A program made the position numbers and the translations under genes. This document shows, one piece after another, positions 34,661-42,760 of a stretch of 64,000 nt of DNA; within the stretch, counting starts at the first letter, position 1; the number at the start of each line of letters is the position of its first letter. The notes under the pieces were generated by a model. The model saw only the letters and a program-made list of their open reading frames with translations, had not been told where the DNA came from and did no database searches. This DNA is from CAZWLY01 sp964634465. Lineage in GTDB: Bacteria; Desulfobacterota; Desulfarculia; G963662305. The stretch spans positions 62,001-126,000 of the forward strand of contig CAZWLY010000009.1 in assembly GCA_964634465.1 (NCBI GenBank). The letters are read 5' to 3'.

Positions 34661-35707
34661 ATGACCGACGCCCGGCGCGACATAAAAGACTTGAGCCTAG
34701 ATGATCTGACCGAACTGGTCACCGGTCTGGGTCAGCCCGCCTACAGGGCCGGCCAGCTTTTCAACTGGCTCTTTCACAAGCGGGTCAAGGACTGGGAGGA
34801 GATGTCCGACCTGCCCAAGACGCTCAGGGCCGAGTTGGCCCGGGTGTGGCGGATCGGCCGGCTCGAGCCGGCCGCCGTCCAGGAGTCGGAGGACGGAACC
34901 AGGAAGCTCCTCTTCGCCCTGGCCGACGGCGAAAGGATCGAGTCGGTCCTGATCCCCGAGGCCGATCACTGGACGCTGTGTCTCTCCAGCCAGGTTGGCT
35001 GCGCCATGGGCTGTAAGTTCTGCGCCACCGGCCGGGGCGGTTTCGTCCGCAATCTCACCCCGGCCGAGATGATCGGCCAGGTCATCGCCGCCGAGGAACT
35101 CGTCCCGGACGACAGGCGCCTGTCCAATCTGGTCTTCATGGGCATGGGCGAGCCCCTGGCCAACCTGGCCAACCTGATCGCCGCCCTCGAGGTGATCACC
35201 GATCCGCGCGGCCTGGGCGTCGCCTGGCGCAAGGTGACCGTATCCACGGTCGGCCTGCCCGATCGCCTGGCCGAGTTGGCGGCTCGGGTCAGGGTCCGGC
35301 TGGCTATCTCTCTCCACGCCGCCGACGACGAACTCCGAAACGAGTTGGTGCCGATCAATCGCCGTCACAATCTGGCCGAACTGATGGCCACCTGCCGGCG
35401 GCTGCCGCTTCGCCGCGGCGACCGGATAACATTCGAATACGTCATGCTGGCCGGGGTCAACGACTCTCTGGCCCAGGCCAAGGCCCTGGTCAGGCTGCTT
35501 CAGGGCGTGCCGGCCAAGGTCAACCTGATTCCCTTCAACGAGCATCCCGGCTCACCCTTCAAACGACCCCCGGCCGAGACGGTCCTCGCCTTTCAGGATC
35601 GGCTGCGGAAAAGCGACGTGACCGCCTTCATCCGCCGGTCTATGGGCCGCGACATCCTGGCCGCCTGCGGCCAACTCAAGGCCCACCTCGCCGGCCGGGA
35701 GGGATAG
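34661..35707 (+). CDS. rlmN: Dual-specificity 23S rRNA/tRNA adenine-C2 methyltransferase
   Basis: 348 aa radical SAM enzyme. Cluster motif CAMGCKFC (Cys114, Cys118, Cys121); substrate motif SLHAADDELRNELVP near 212; catalytic methylated Cys336 in DILAACGQL near the C-terminus, and GMGEPL at about 165. N-terminal RNA-binding domain includes QLFNWLFHKR. Methylates A2503 of 23S rRNA and A37 of some tRNAs. The only in-frame start has no ribosome-binding site (see promoter). Confidence 0.95.
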   Translation: MTDARRDIKDLSLDDLTELVTGLGQPAYRAGQLFNWLFHKRVKDWEEMSDLPKTLRAELARVWRIGRLEPAAVQESEDGTRKLLFALADGERIESVLIPEADHWTLCLSSQVGCAMGCKFCATGRGGFVRNLTPAEMIGQVIAAEELVPDDRRLSNLVFMGMGEPLANLANLIAALEVITDPRGLGVAWRKVTVSTVGLPDRLAELAARVRVRLAISLHAADDELRNELVPINRRHNLAELMATCRRLPLRRGDRITFEYVMLAGVNDSLAQAKALVRLLQGVPAKVNLIPFNEHPGSPFKRPPAETVLAFQDRLRKSDVTAFIRRSMGRDILAACGQLKAHLAGREG

Positions 35708-35809
35708 CCCCGGCCGCGAAGCGCCCCGGCTGCCAAGGGCGGCTCGACCGATTTTCTCTTGACGGCGGTGGATTCTGCGGCGGCGGAAACGAGCCGCCGG
35801 GGCCGGGTT

Positions 35810-36904
35810 TCAGACCCGCAGCTTGGCCGGCAGCTTCATGGAGACGAACTTCAGGAGCGTCTCGATCTCCACCGATTCCGGGTTCAGTTGGAGGGCCTTC
35901 TTGAGAATGTTTCTGGCCTGGACGTACTCTTTCATCTCTACGTGGGCCCGAGCCAGATTGTAGTAGATGTGCTCGTCGTTGGGGTTGACCTTGAGCGCCT
36001 TTTTGTACTGGGTGATGGCCTTTTCGGGTTGCCCCCGGCGGCGGTAGATGATGCCCAGGGAGTTGTAGACGTTTATGGTCTCCGGGCTGAGTTTGGTCAC
36101 CTCCTTGAGAACCGATTCGGCGTTGGAGTCCATGTGCTTTTCCATGTAGATCTCCGCCGCCTGCTCCAGACACCGGGTCGCCTCTTCTTTTCGGCCCAGT
36201 TTGATCAGACATTCGCCCATCTTTTCGTAGGCCTTGGCAAAGGCGTTGTTGATCTGGGTGGCCCGTCTGAAGTAGCGGATCGCCTCCTCGTAGAGCCCTT
36301 GGGCGGTCTTGATGTAGCCCATGTTGTAGTAGACTTCGGCGTTCTCGTAGATGGTCAGGACCCTCTGGAACTCCTTGAGGGCCTCGTCCCAGCGCTCGGC
36401 CTCCATCAACTCCAGTCCCTGCTGGTAGCTCTTCTGAGCGGCCAGGAACTGGGGGTCGCGCTCGGGTTGGAGGAAGACCTCGATCTTCTTGCGGACCAGC
36501 TCCGGGGTGGGCGGCCTCAAGATTATGTCGCTCACCCCGGCCTCGCCGGCCTCGACCACCTGCCCCTTGGTCACGTATTCGGCCACCAGGATGACCGGCG
36601 TGGCGTAGAATTTGGGCTCGGCCCTGATGATCTTCAACAGGGCCAGGCCGCTCATCTCGGGCATGTTCCAGGCCGAGATGACGAAATCGGCCCCCTGGCT
36701 CTTGAGGATGGACCAGGCCTCGGTGCCGTTGCTGGCCTCGACCACCGAAGGGTAGCCCAACTCATGGAGGATTCGGGCCAGGGTCTTGCGGACCGATTCG
36801 TCCGGGTCGGCGATCAGAAAACAGGGGTTCAGGTTCCGCAATCCTGACGCTCCGCTGGGGTGGTCATATCTCAAAAAGTATCCCAACCGGGGAGGGCTGT
36901 CCAT
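35810..36904 (-). CDS. Pseudo-receiver (CheY-like) protein with TPR domain
   Basis: 364 aa from ATG 36904; a TTG at 36841 is a plausible alternative because the first 21 codons have unusually low GC3. The receiver domain (about 25-145) aligns well with CheY, but the phosphoacceptor Asp is Ala78 in VISAWNMPEMSG, the Thr position reads ILVAEY and the Lys position is Arg in ILRPP. From about 155, TPR units follow (YYNMGYIKTAQGLYEEAIRY, NVYNSLGIIYRRRGQPEKAI). Probably a protein-interaction module that cannot be phosphorylated. Single gene, convergent with rlmN. Confidence 0.82.
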   Translation of the reverse strand: MDSPPRLGYFLRYDHPSGASGLRNLNPCFLIADPDESVRKTLARILHELGYPSVVEASNGTEAWSILKSQGADFVISAWNMPEMSGLALLKIIRAEPKFYATPVILVAEYVTKGQVVEAGEAGVSDIILRPPTPELVRKKIEVFLQPERDPQFLAAQKSYQQGLELMEAERWDEALKEFQRVLTIYENAEVYYNMGYIKTAQGLYEEAIRYFRRATQINNAFAKAYEKMGECLIKLGRKEEATRCLEQAAEIYMEKHMDSNAESVLKEVTKLSPETINVYNSLGIIYRRRGQPEKAITQYKKALKVNPNDEHIYYNLARAHVEMKEYVQARNILKKALQLNPESVEIETLLKFVSMKLPAKLRV

Positions 36905-37051
36905 GCTAAATCACGGTAGGCAAAAAGGACCGGAACCGTCGTTTCGACCCGGCCGGAGGCGGGTTCGGGGTGTAGAATGGTAATTCAGGCCGGACGGCGG
37001 CGGGGCGCGGTCGTCCGATGGCCGATTTCAATCTGAGGCGAGGGAGTGAAA

Positions 37052-37537
37052 ATGGAAGCCAAAGCGGTTAGAGACAGCGCGCTGAGCGTGGCCTATCAGA
37101 TGATGCCCGAGGACGCCAACCCGGCCGGCAGCGTCCACGGCGGCGTCATCATGAAGCACATCGACACCACCGCCGGCTGCGTGGCCATCCGCCACGCCCG
37201 ATGCAACGCGGTGACCGCCTCCATCGACCGGCTCGATTTCCACCACCCGGTCTTTGTCGGCAACCTGCTCCACCTCAAGGCCAGCCTGAATCTGGCCGGC
37301 CGGACCTCGATGGAGGTCGGGGTCAGGGTCGAGGCCGAGGACCTGTTGACCGGCGAGATCCGCCACACCGGCTCGGCCTATCTGACTTTCGTCGCCCTGG
37401 ACGAAAACGGCCGGCCCAAGGAGGTGCCGTCCTTGAAACTGGAGACCGACACGGAGAGACGCCGCCACCGCCAGGCCCTCGACCGCCGCGAGGTCCGTCT
37501 CCAGGAGCGGGTCAGAGAGCGCGGCTCGAAGATGTAG
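37052..37537 (+). CDS. Acyl-CoA thioesterase (hotdog fold, YciA/ACOT type)
   Basis: 161 aa. Hotdog thioesterase with MMPEDANPAGSVHGGVIMKH (about 16-35), IDTTAGCVAIRHA (catalytic acidic residue) and LDFHHPVFVGNLLHLKA (about 66-82). Hydrolyses acyl-CoA esters in the cytosol. Start at 37052 because AGGGAG ends five bases before; GTG 37046 overlaps that site. A charged tail (about 135-161) is hydrophilic. Stands alone. Confidence 0.9.
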   Translation: MEAKAVRDSALSVAYQMMPEDANPAGSVHGGVIMKHIDTTAGCVAIRHARCNAVTASIDRLDFHHPVFVGNLLHLKASLNLAGRTSMEVGVRVEAEDLLTGEIRHTGSAYLTFVALDENGRPKEVPSLKLETDTERRRHRQALDRREVRLQERVRERGSKM

Positions 37538-37638
37538 TCGGCTCCGCCCAGGTCTGGCGGAACGGCCGGGATCGGATATATTCTATCTCTGAATCGGGAA
37601 CTCAGCGTTGCTTCGCGTTACTTCGACAGGGGGTTTGA

Positions 37639-37815
37639 ATGGAAGACAAGATTCTCAAGGAGATGGAAAAGGCCGGCAAGCCGGTCCGCCCCGGTGAGAT
37701 CGCCAAGGCCCTGGGCGTGGAGAGCAAGGAGGTCTCCAAGGCCATCGCCGAGATGAAGAAGAAGGGGCTGGTCCACTCGCCCAAGCGCTGCTACTACGCG
37801 CCCGGCAAGGGTTAG
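37639..37815 (+). CDS. Small winged-helix DNA-binding-like protein
   Basis: 58 aa, below common gene-finder limits. MEDKILKEMEKAGKPVRPGE forms helix 1, GEIAKALGVESKEVSKAIAE looks like helix-turn-helix, and KKKGLVHSPKRCYYAP the wing. Similar tiny proteins occur widely in sulfate-reducing bacteria. RBS CAGGGGG. It may bind DNA or act as a partner of the rubredoxin-like protein encoded 111 bases downstream; function is unknown. Confidence 0.8.
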   Translation: MEDKILKEMEKAGKPVRPGEIAKALGVESKEVSKAIAEMKKKGLVHSPKRCYYAPGKG

Positions 37816-37926
37816 ACCGCTCCCCGCCTCCCGGACCGCCTGGCTGCGGGACGGGCGGCGGATACAACGATCTCTCTTGGCCGGCGCGGGCGAAGAGAGT
37901 CGGTTCACCCCGTGGAGGGAAATGTC

Positions 37927-38100
37927 ATGACCGACTGGAAATGCACCAAGTGCGGCTATACCCTGAAGGCCGGCAAGCCGCCTCCCGAGTGCCCGGATTG
38001 CAAGGAAAAGTGCGAGTTCGTCGATGTTTCTTGTTACACGCCCGATTGCGGCGGCCCTGAATCGGGCAACATCGACCCCAGACTGGCGCCCCGGAAATAG
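37927..38100 (+). CDS. Small rubredoxin-like zinc/iron protein
   Basis: 57 aa. Two CxxC pairs (CTKC at 5-8, CPDC at 26-29) form a rubredoxin-type knuckle; three more Cys follow (KCEF, SCYTPDC) and a conserved-looking NIDPRL tail. Start at 37927 with GGAGGGA upstream; the frame is open back to GTG 37912. I recall homologues with the same tail in sulfate reducers, but no function. Could be an electron carrier. Confidence 0.8.
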   Translation: MTDWKCTKCGYTLKAGKPPPECPDCKEKCEFVDVSCYTPDCGGPESGNIDPRLAPRK

Positions 38101-38118
38101 TTCGTGGCTCCAAACGGA

Positions 38119-38160
38119 CCGGCCGGCTCTTTTGGCCCGATGAGCACCGAAGCCGGCCGG
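38119..38160. repeat. Inverted repeat after the rubredoxin-like gene
   Basis: CCGGCCGGCT (38119-38128) pairs perfectly with AGCCGGCCGG (38151-38160). No T-tract; could be a processed 3' end or a Rho-dependent end. Confidence 0.45.
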
Positions 38161-38301
38161 AGAGCGCCGCTTCGAGTATGGAACTTGTTCTTGTTTTCGG
38201 GATGCAACCCTGGACCGAGCTGAAGGGTGGAAGAATCGGTCGGGCGTAAGCCCAATCCTTCTTCATCCTTGGCCCCGGCAACGAGAGAGCCGCCCTGAAC
38301 C

Positions 38302-39327
38302 ATGCCTATCCCCGGCAACCTGCTGACCACGGCCATGGCCGTCATGCCTCACAAAGACGTGGACCGGGCCCTTGAGACGGCCCTCTCCCTGGATATCCCC
38401 TTCTGGCCCCAACTCCCCCACGTCAGCTACTACGAGGACATGTACGTCCAGGCCTCGGAACACTTTCCGGGCATCGTCTTGGACCTCGAGGCCCAGACGC
38501 TTCGCTTCTCCATGGACAAGTTCCTGACCGAGTTCGAAGAGACCATGGCCCGCTTCGAGGAGCCGGAGTACTTCGACATCAGCCCGGACTACTCGGCCGT
38601 CTACCACAAGTTCCTGGACCTGGACCTCTCCGATCGGCCGGCCATCCGCGGCCAGCTCGAGGGGCCGATCAGCTTCGGGTTGAACGTCCACGACCAGGAC
38701 GATCGGCCGATCCTCTTCGACGACACGGTCCGGCCGTTCATGCTGGAGGTCATGGCCCGGCGGGTCAACGTCCAACTGGCCCGCCTCAAGGAGCTCAACC
38801 CCAACGCCTTCATGTTCGTGGACGAACCCGGCCTCCAGTTCCTCTTCTCGGCCCTGTCGGGCTACTCCGACACCGCGGCCAAGGCGGATATGGACGCCTT
38901 CCTGGCCCTGATCGAACGGCCGAGGGGCGTCCATCTGTGCGGCAACCCGGATTGGGACTTTCTCTTGAACCTCGATCTGGACGTCCTCTCCCTCGACGTC
39001 TACACCAACGGCGAGGTTTTCGCCTCTTACGCCCGCTCGATCCAGCGCTTTCTAGATCGGGGCGGGGTGCTGGTCTGGGGCGTGGTGCCGACCAACTTCG
39101 AGCCGTTTGAAAAGGAGACCGCCGACTCGCTCATCGCCATTGTCGAACGAGCCTGGAACCATCTTTTCGACAACGGCATCGACCGCGATCTGCTGCTCTC
39201 CCAAAGTCTGCTCTCACCGGCCACCTGCTGCCTGGTCAACCCCGACGGCGAGGTGACGGTCGAGAAGGCGTTCGAGTCGATCAAGGAACTCTCGGCCGTG
39301 CTGCGGGAGAAGTACGGTCTGGCCTAG
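38302..39327 (+). CDS. MetE/UROD-superfamily protein, second paralogue
   Basis: 341 aa. Paralogue of the protein at 731-1771: IPFWPQLPH (about 33-41), EGPISFGL, zinc motif GVHLCGNPDW (His211, Cys213), WGVVPTNFEP and a later Cys pair SPATCCLV (Cys309, Cys310). TIM-barrel methyltransferase or decarboxylase-like fold; a zinc-thiol chemistry is inferred. Unlike the first copy it is not followed by a hydrolase. The ribosome site before ATG 38302 is weak (GAGAG). No B12-protein gene adjoins. Confidence 0.75.
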   Translation: MPIPGNLLTTAMAVMPHKDVDRALETALSLDIPFWPQLPHVSYYEDMYVQASEHFPGIVLDLEAQTLRFSMDKFLTEFEETMARFEEPEYFDISPDYSAVYHKFLDLDLSDRPAIRGQLEGPISFGLNVHDQDDRPILFDDTVRPFMLEVMARRVNVQLARLKELNPNAFMFVDEPGLQFLFSALSGYSDTAAKADMDAFLALIERPRGVHLCGNPDWDFLLNLDLDVLSLDVYTNGEVFASYARSIQRFLDRGGVLVWGVVPTNFEPFEKETADSLIAIVERAWNHLFDNGIDRDLLLSQSLLSPATCCLVNPDGEVTVEKAFESIKELSAVLREKYGLA

Positions 39328-39719
39328 TGTCGCCCCCCTGTTTGAGTGAACACCCCCGCCGCAAGCGACGGATTGTCGGCCGCAGATTCTGCGGAATCGT
39401 TTTCTCCAGCCAAACTGTGGGGAATGAACCCCCTGTGAAGATTCGATTAATCGGCGGGCGGGCCGACGATCCGCCCGCGGGAAGCGTCCGTGCCGGCCGC
39501 CCTTCCGCCGGGCCGACACCGAACCCGCAGAAGCGAGTTGAAAGAGGGGGCGGGCGGCCAAAAAAAACGCTTGGAACCTCAAGCGAAGGCCGACCCGGAA
39601 AAACTATTCATAGAACAATGGAAATTTCTTGGGGCCGCGCCGCGGAATCGAAACAGGAAAAAATGTCTTCTCTGTTATTGTTCCCAAACTCGGACGCCGG
39701 TCGATCAGCTCCATTTCCC
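39328..39719. other. Intergenic, unusually AT-rich in its right half
   Basis: From about 39560 the base composition falls well below the neighbours, with A-tracts. No ORF resembles a protein family. Confidence 0.5.
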
Positions 39720-39747
39720 TTGACACAACGGCGAACGGGGGTAGACT
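39720..39747 (+). promoter_or_regulatory. Promoter of the radical SAM gene
   Basis: TTGACA (39720-39725), 16 bases, TAGACT (39742-39747), leaving a leader of about 57 bases. Confidence 0.55.
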
Positions 39748-39810
39748 TAGTATCGTCTCGGCCCGCGATATTCCGGCCCAACCCGACACCTTCTTTTCAG
39801 GAGAAACGAC

Positions 39811-41340
39811 TTGAACGTCTTATTAGTCTACCCTCGCTATCCAGACACGTTCTGGAGCTTCAGATACGCCCTGCGTTTCGTGCGCACCAAAGCCGCCTAC
39901 CCGCCGCTGGGCCTGCTCACGGTGGCGGCGATGTTACCGGAGAGCTGGACCAAACGGGTCGTCGATCTGAACATCGAACCGCTCGCCGAGCCCGACCTGG
40001 ATTGGGCCGACCTGGTCTTCATCAGCGGCATGATCATCCAGAGAGAATCGGCCGAGGGAGTCATCGCCCGCTGTCGGGCCAAAGGCGTGAGGGTCGTGGC
40101 CGGCGGGCCGCTGATCACCCACCTCTACCGGGAGATCGAAGGCGTGGACCACTGTATCGTCGGCGAGGCCGAGGAGGTCTTGCCCGACTTCCTGACCGAT
40201 CTCGAGCGGGGCGAGCCCAAACCGGTCTACCAGGCCCAGGGCCATCCCGATCTGGCCCTGACCCCGGCGCCGAGGTGGGAACTGATCGATTTCAACGACT
40301 ACCGCAGCATGTCGATTCAATGCTCCCGCGGCTGCCCGTTCGACTGCGAGTTCTGCGACATCGTCCACCTGTTCGGCCGCCGGATGCGATTCAAGAAACC
40401 GGCCCAGGTCGTAGCCGAGCTCGAGGGCCTGTACCGGTTGGGCTGGCGGCGCGACGTGATGATCGTGGACGACAACTTCATCGGGAACAAGACCAAGGCG
40501 AAGGAACTGCTGCGGGCGATAATCGCCTGGCAGAAAGAGCACGGCAGCCCGTTTAGCTTCAGCACCCAGGCCAGCGTGAATCTGGCCCAGGATCCGGAAC
40601 TGATGTCGCTCATGGTCGAGGCCAACCTGGACACCGTCTTCCTGGGCATCGAGACCCCGGCCATGGATTCGCTCAAGGAATGCGAAAAGCGGCAGAACCA
40701 GGTCGATCTCCTCTCCGCCGTGAAGACCATCCAGGGCTACGGCCTGGTGGTCTCGGGCGGATTCATCCTCGGCTTCGACTCCGATCCACCGACCATCTTC
40801 GACGACCAGGTCAAGTTTATCGAACAGGCCGGCATCCCGACGGCCATGGTCGGCCTGCTCTCGGCCGGACCCGGCACCAGGCTCTTCAACCGCCTGCGCG
40901 CCCAGGGGCGTCTGCTGAATTTCGTTTCCGGGGACAACGCCATGGACGCCGCCGCCCTGAACTTCATTCCCAAGATGAACCGGGAAAAGCTGATCGCCGG
41001 TTACAAGTCGGTACTCAGCCGTCTCTACGAGCCCAAGGCCTACTACCGCCGGGTGCTGTCCTTTTTGAGAGAGTACGGCAAGGCCTACAAGGGAAAGAAA
41101 GTCTCCTTCCGGCCGCTGGGGATCAAGGACCTGGTGGGCGCGGTTCGAGTCTTCTGGAGGCTGGGTTTCCGCGAGTACGGGCGGCGGGCCTTCTGGGCCT
41201 TCCTGCTCAAGGTCGGCTTGACCCGCCCGACCAGATTCCCGCTGGCGTTGAGCTTCGCCGCCACCGGCTACCACCTCAGAAAAATCACCGATAGATTCAT
41301 CAACGGCAACAAGGGCAACGAGCAGCTCTCGGCGGCCTGA
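39811..41340 (+). CDS. B12-binding-domain radical SAM protein (DUF4070/HpnP-like)
   Basis: 509 aa, TTG start behind CAGGAGAAACGAC. N-terminal Rossmann-like cobalamin-binding domain (about 1-150, VYPRYPDTFWSF and AGGPLITHLY), then radical SAM domain with CSRGCPFDCEFC (Cys175, Cys179, Cys182 plus Cys171), DDNFIGNK, and a C-terminal segment (about 360-500) as in HpnP and DUF4070 proteins. These include hopanoid C-2 methylase. No hopanoid gene is nearby, so the substrate is open; a methyl transfer on a lipid is the best guess. Confidence 0.85.
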   Translation: MNVLLVYPRYPDTFWSFRYALRFVRTKAAYPPLGLLTVAAMLPESWTKRVVDLNIEPLAEPDLDWADLVFISGMIIQRESAEGVIARCRAKGVRVVAGGPLITHLYREIEGVDHCIVGEAEEVLPDFLTDLERGEPKPVYQAQGHPDLALTPAPRWELIDFNDYRSMSIQCSRGCPFDCEFCDIVHLFGRRMRFKKPAQVVAELEGLYRLGWRRDVMIVDDNFIGNKTKAKELLRAIIAWQKEHGSPFSFSTQASVNLAQDPELMSLMVEANLDTVFLGIETPAMDSLKECEKRQNQVDLLSAVKTIQGYGLVVSGGFILGFDSDPPTIFDDQVKFIEQAGIPTAMVGLLSAGPGTRLFNRLRAQGRLLNFVSGDNAMDAAALNFIPKMNREKLIAGYKSVLSRLYEPKAYYRRVLSFLREYGKAYKGKKVSFRPLGIKDLVGAVRVFWRLGFREYGRRAFWAFLLKVGLTRPTRFPLALSFAATGYHLRKITDRFINGNKGNEQLSAA

Positions 41341-41355
41341 TCTGAGACGGCCGAC

Positions 41356-41389
41356 CCCGACCGAATGTGCGGTTAGCGCATCGGTCGGG
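41356..41389. other. Hairpin at convergent gene ends
   Basis: CCCGACCG + ATGTGC (41356-41370, one bulge) pairs with GCGCAT + CGGTCGGG (41376-41389), overlapping the last codons of the MFS gene. No T-tract on either side. Confidence 0.45.
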
Positions 41390-42569
41390 TGCGGCCGATC
41401 AAGACCAGGATCACGGTCACCAGGGCGAGCGAGATCAGGCCGAGGGCGATGAACACCGCCTCGATGGAGAAGGTCTGCTCGATGGCCTTGACCATCTCCA
41501 CCGATACGGCGCCGATGCCGAAGGTGAGGATGAACTTGGCGCCGTAGGCCGAGTGCTGGAACCTGGCCGGGGTCAGGCGGGAGACCAGGGTGTTCTCCAC
41601 CGGCTGCATGCCCAACAGGAAGAGAAAGTAGACCATGGCGACCAGGAAGAGGGGGAGATCGGTCAGCCAGTGGAGAGCGACCACGGCCGGGATGGTCGTG
41701 GCATGGAAGAAGAGATAGGCCCGCCGGGGATCGAAGCGTTCGCCGATCTGGCCGCCTAGATATTGGCCGAACGCCCCGACCAGGAATATTATCGACGACA
41801 GGATGGTCGCCAGGAGGTTGGCCGAGATGCCGTCCTGGCCCAGCCCGGCCAGGAGGCGGAGAATGCCCGCGCTTTTGAGTTCCAGATAGGTGGGCATGAT
41901 TACCGTCGCCCCGCGATAGGCCAGCCCGCCGAGCATCATCGCCGCCAACAGGATCAGGAAAGGAACCAACTGGCCGTTGTCGTCCCGGTGCGGCGAGCGG
42001 TTCTGTCCGCCGGAGATGTCCGGCATTCGCATCACCAGCGAGAGCACCAGCCCGAGCAGGTTCAACGCGCCCACGGCGACGTAGGCCGCCCGGGGGCCCC
42101 ACCAGAAGGTGGCCAGGCCGGCCATGAGCGGGGCGAGGGCCAGCCCCAGGTTGCCGAAGATGCCGTTGTAGCCCATGGCGATGGGCACGCTGGAGACGCC
42201 CTTGGAGATCATGCCCAGGCCGATGGGGTGATAGCTGCCGGAGAAGATGCCGAGGCCGGCCAGGGCCAGGCTGAAACTGGTCGGCGAGTCGATGAAGGCG
42301 GCCGCGGCCAGACCCGAGACGCCGGCCCCCAAGAAGAACAGCAGCATGAACGGCTTGGGGCCGAACTTATCGCCCAAAAGACCCCAGGGCAGGGCGGTCA
42401 GCCCGAAGAAGAGATACTGCCAGAACGACAGGCCCAGCACCACGGCCAGGTCCAGCTCCAGCCGGGCGGCCAGGGGCAGGACGATCGCCGGAAAGACCAG
42501 CATATTGAAGTGGCTCATGAAGTGGCCGAAGCAGGTCACGGCCAGGATGCGTCGGTCCTGGGGATTCAA
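41373..42569 (-). CDS. MFS transporter, FSR-like
   Basis: 398 aa, about 12 hydrophobic segments. GIFSGSYHPIGLGMIS (about 105-120) is the hallmark of the fosmidomycin-resistance (FSR) subgroup, and motif A-like GLLGDKFGPKP follows TM2. A drug or metabolite exporter by family; the true substrate is unknown. ATG 42569. No regulator adjoins. Convergent with the radical SAM gene. Confidence 0.82.
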   Translation of the reverse strand: MNPQDRRILAVTCFGHFMSHFNMLVFPAIVLPLAARLELDLAVVLGLSFWQYLFFGLTALPWGLLGDKFGPKPFMLLFFLGAGVSGLAAAAFIDSPTSFSLALAGLGIFSGSYHPIGLGMISKGVSSVPIAMGYNGIFGNLGLALAPLMAGLATFWWGPRAAYVAVGALNLLGLVLSLVMRMPDISGGQNRSPHRDDNGQLVPFLILLAAMMLGGLAYRGATVIMPTYLELKSAGILRLLAGLGQDGISANLLATILSSIIFLVGAFGQYLGGQIGERFDPRRAYLFFHATTIPAVVALHWLTDLPLFLVAMVYFLFLLGMQPVENTLVSRLTPARFQHSAYGAKFILTFGIGAVSVEMVKAIEQTFSIEAVFIALGLISLALVTVILVLIGRTRPMR

Positions 42570-42666
42570 GGCCCGGGGTCTCCTCGTTGCGAAATTACAA
42601 TCTCACCGAGATTATGCCAGGCCGATCTCGCCGTCAAGCGAGAGGCGGCCTGATTCGCCCCGTCCT

Positions 42667-42704
42667 CAAAAAAAGAGCGGGGATTCAGCCAGGCCGAATC
42701 CCCG
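42667..42704 (-). terminator. Intrinsic terminator of the GcvH-like gene
   Basis: On the minus strand a 12-bp stem CGGGGATTCGGC / GCTGAATCCCCG (one G-T pair) with a three-base loop, then CTC and seven T. The clearest minus-strand terminator here. Confidence 0.85.
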
Positions 42705-42760
42705 TCAGAGGTCTTGGGGAGGAGGCGGGACGCTCTTTCAGACAACGCCCCGCCTTGTTT

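Noticed and set aside
41356..41389. Bidirectional intrinsic terminator between the radical SAM and MFS genes
   Set aside because: The hairpin is real but has no T-tract on either strand, so it is listed only as a hairpin.
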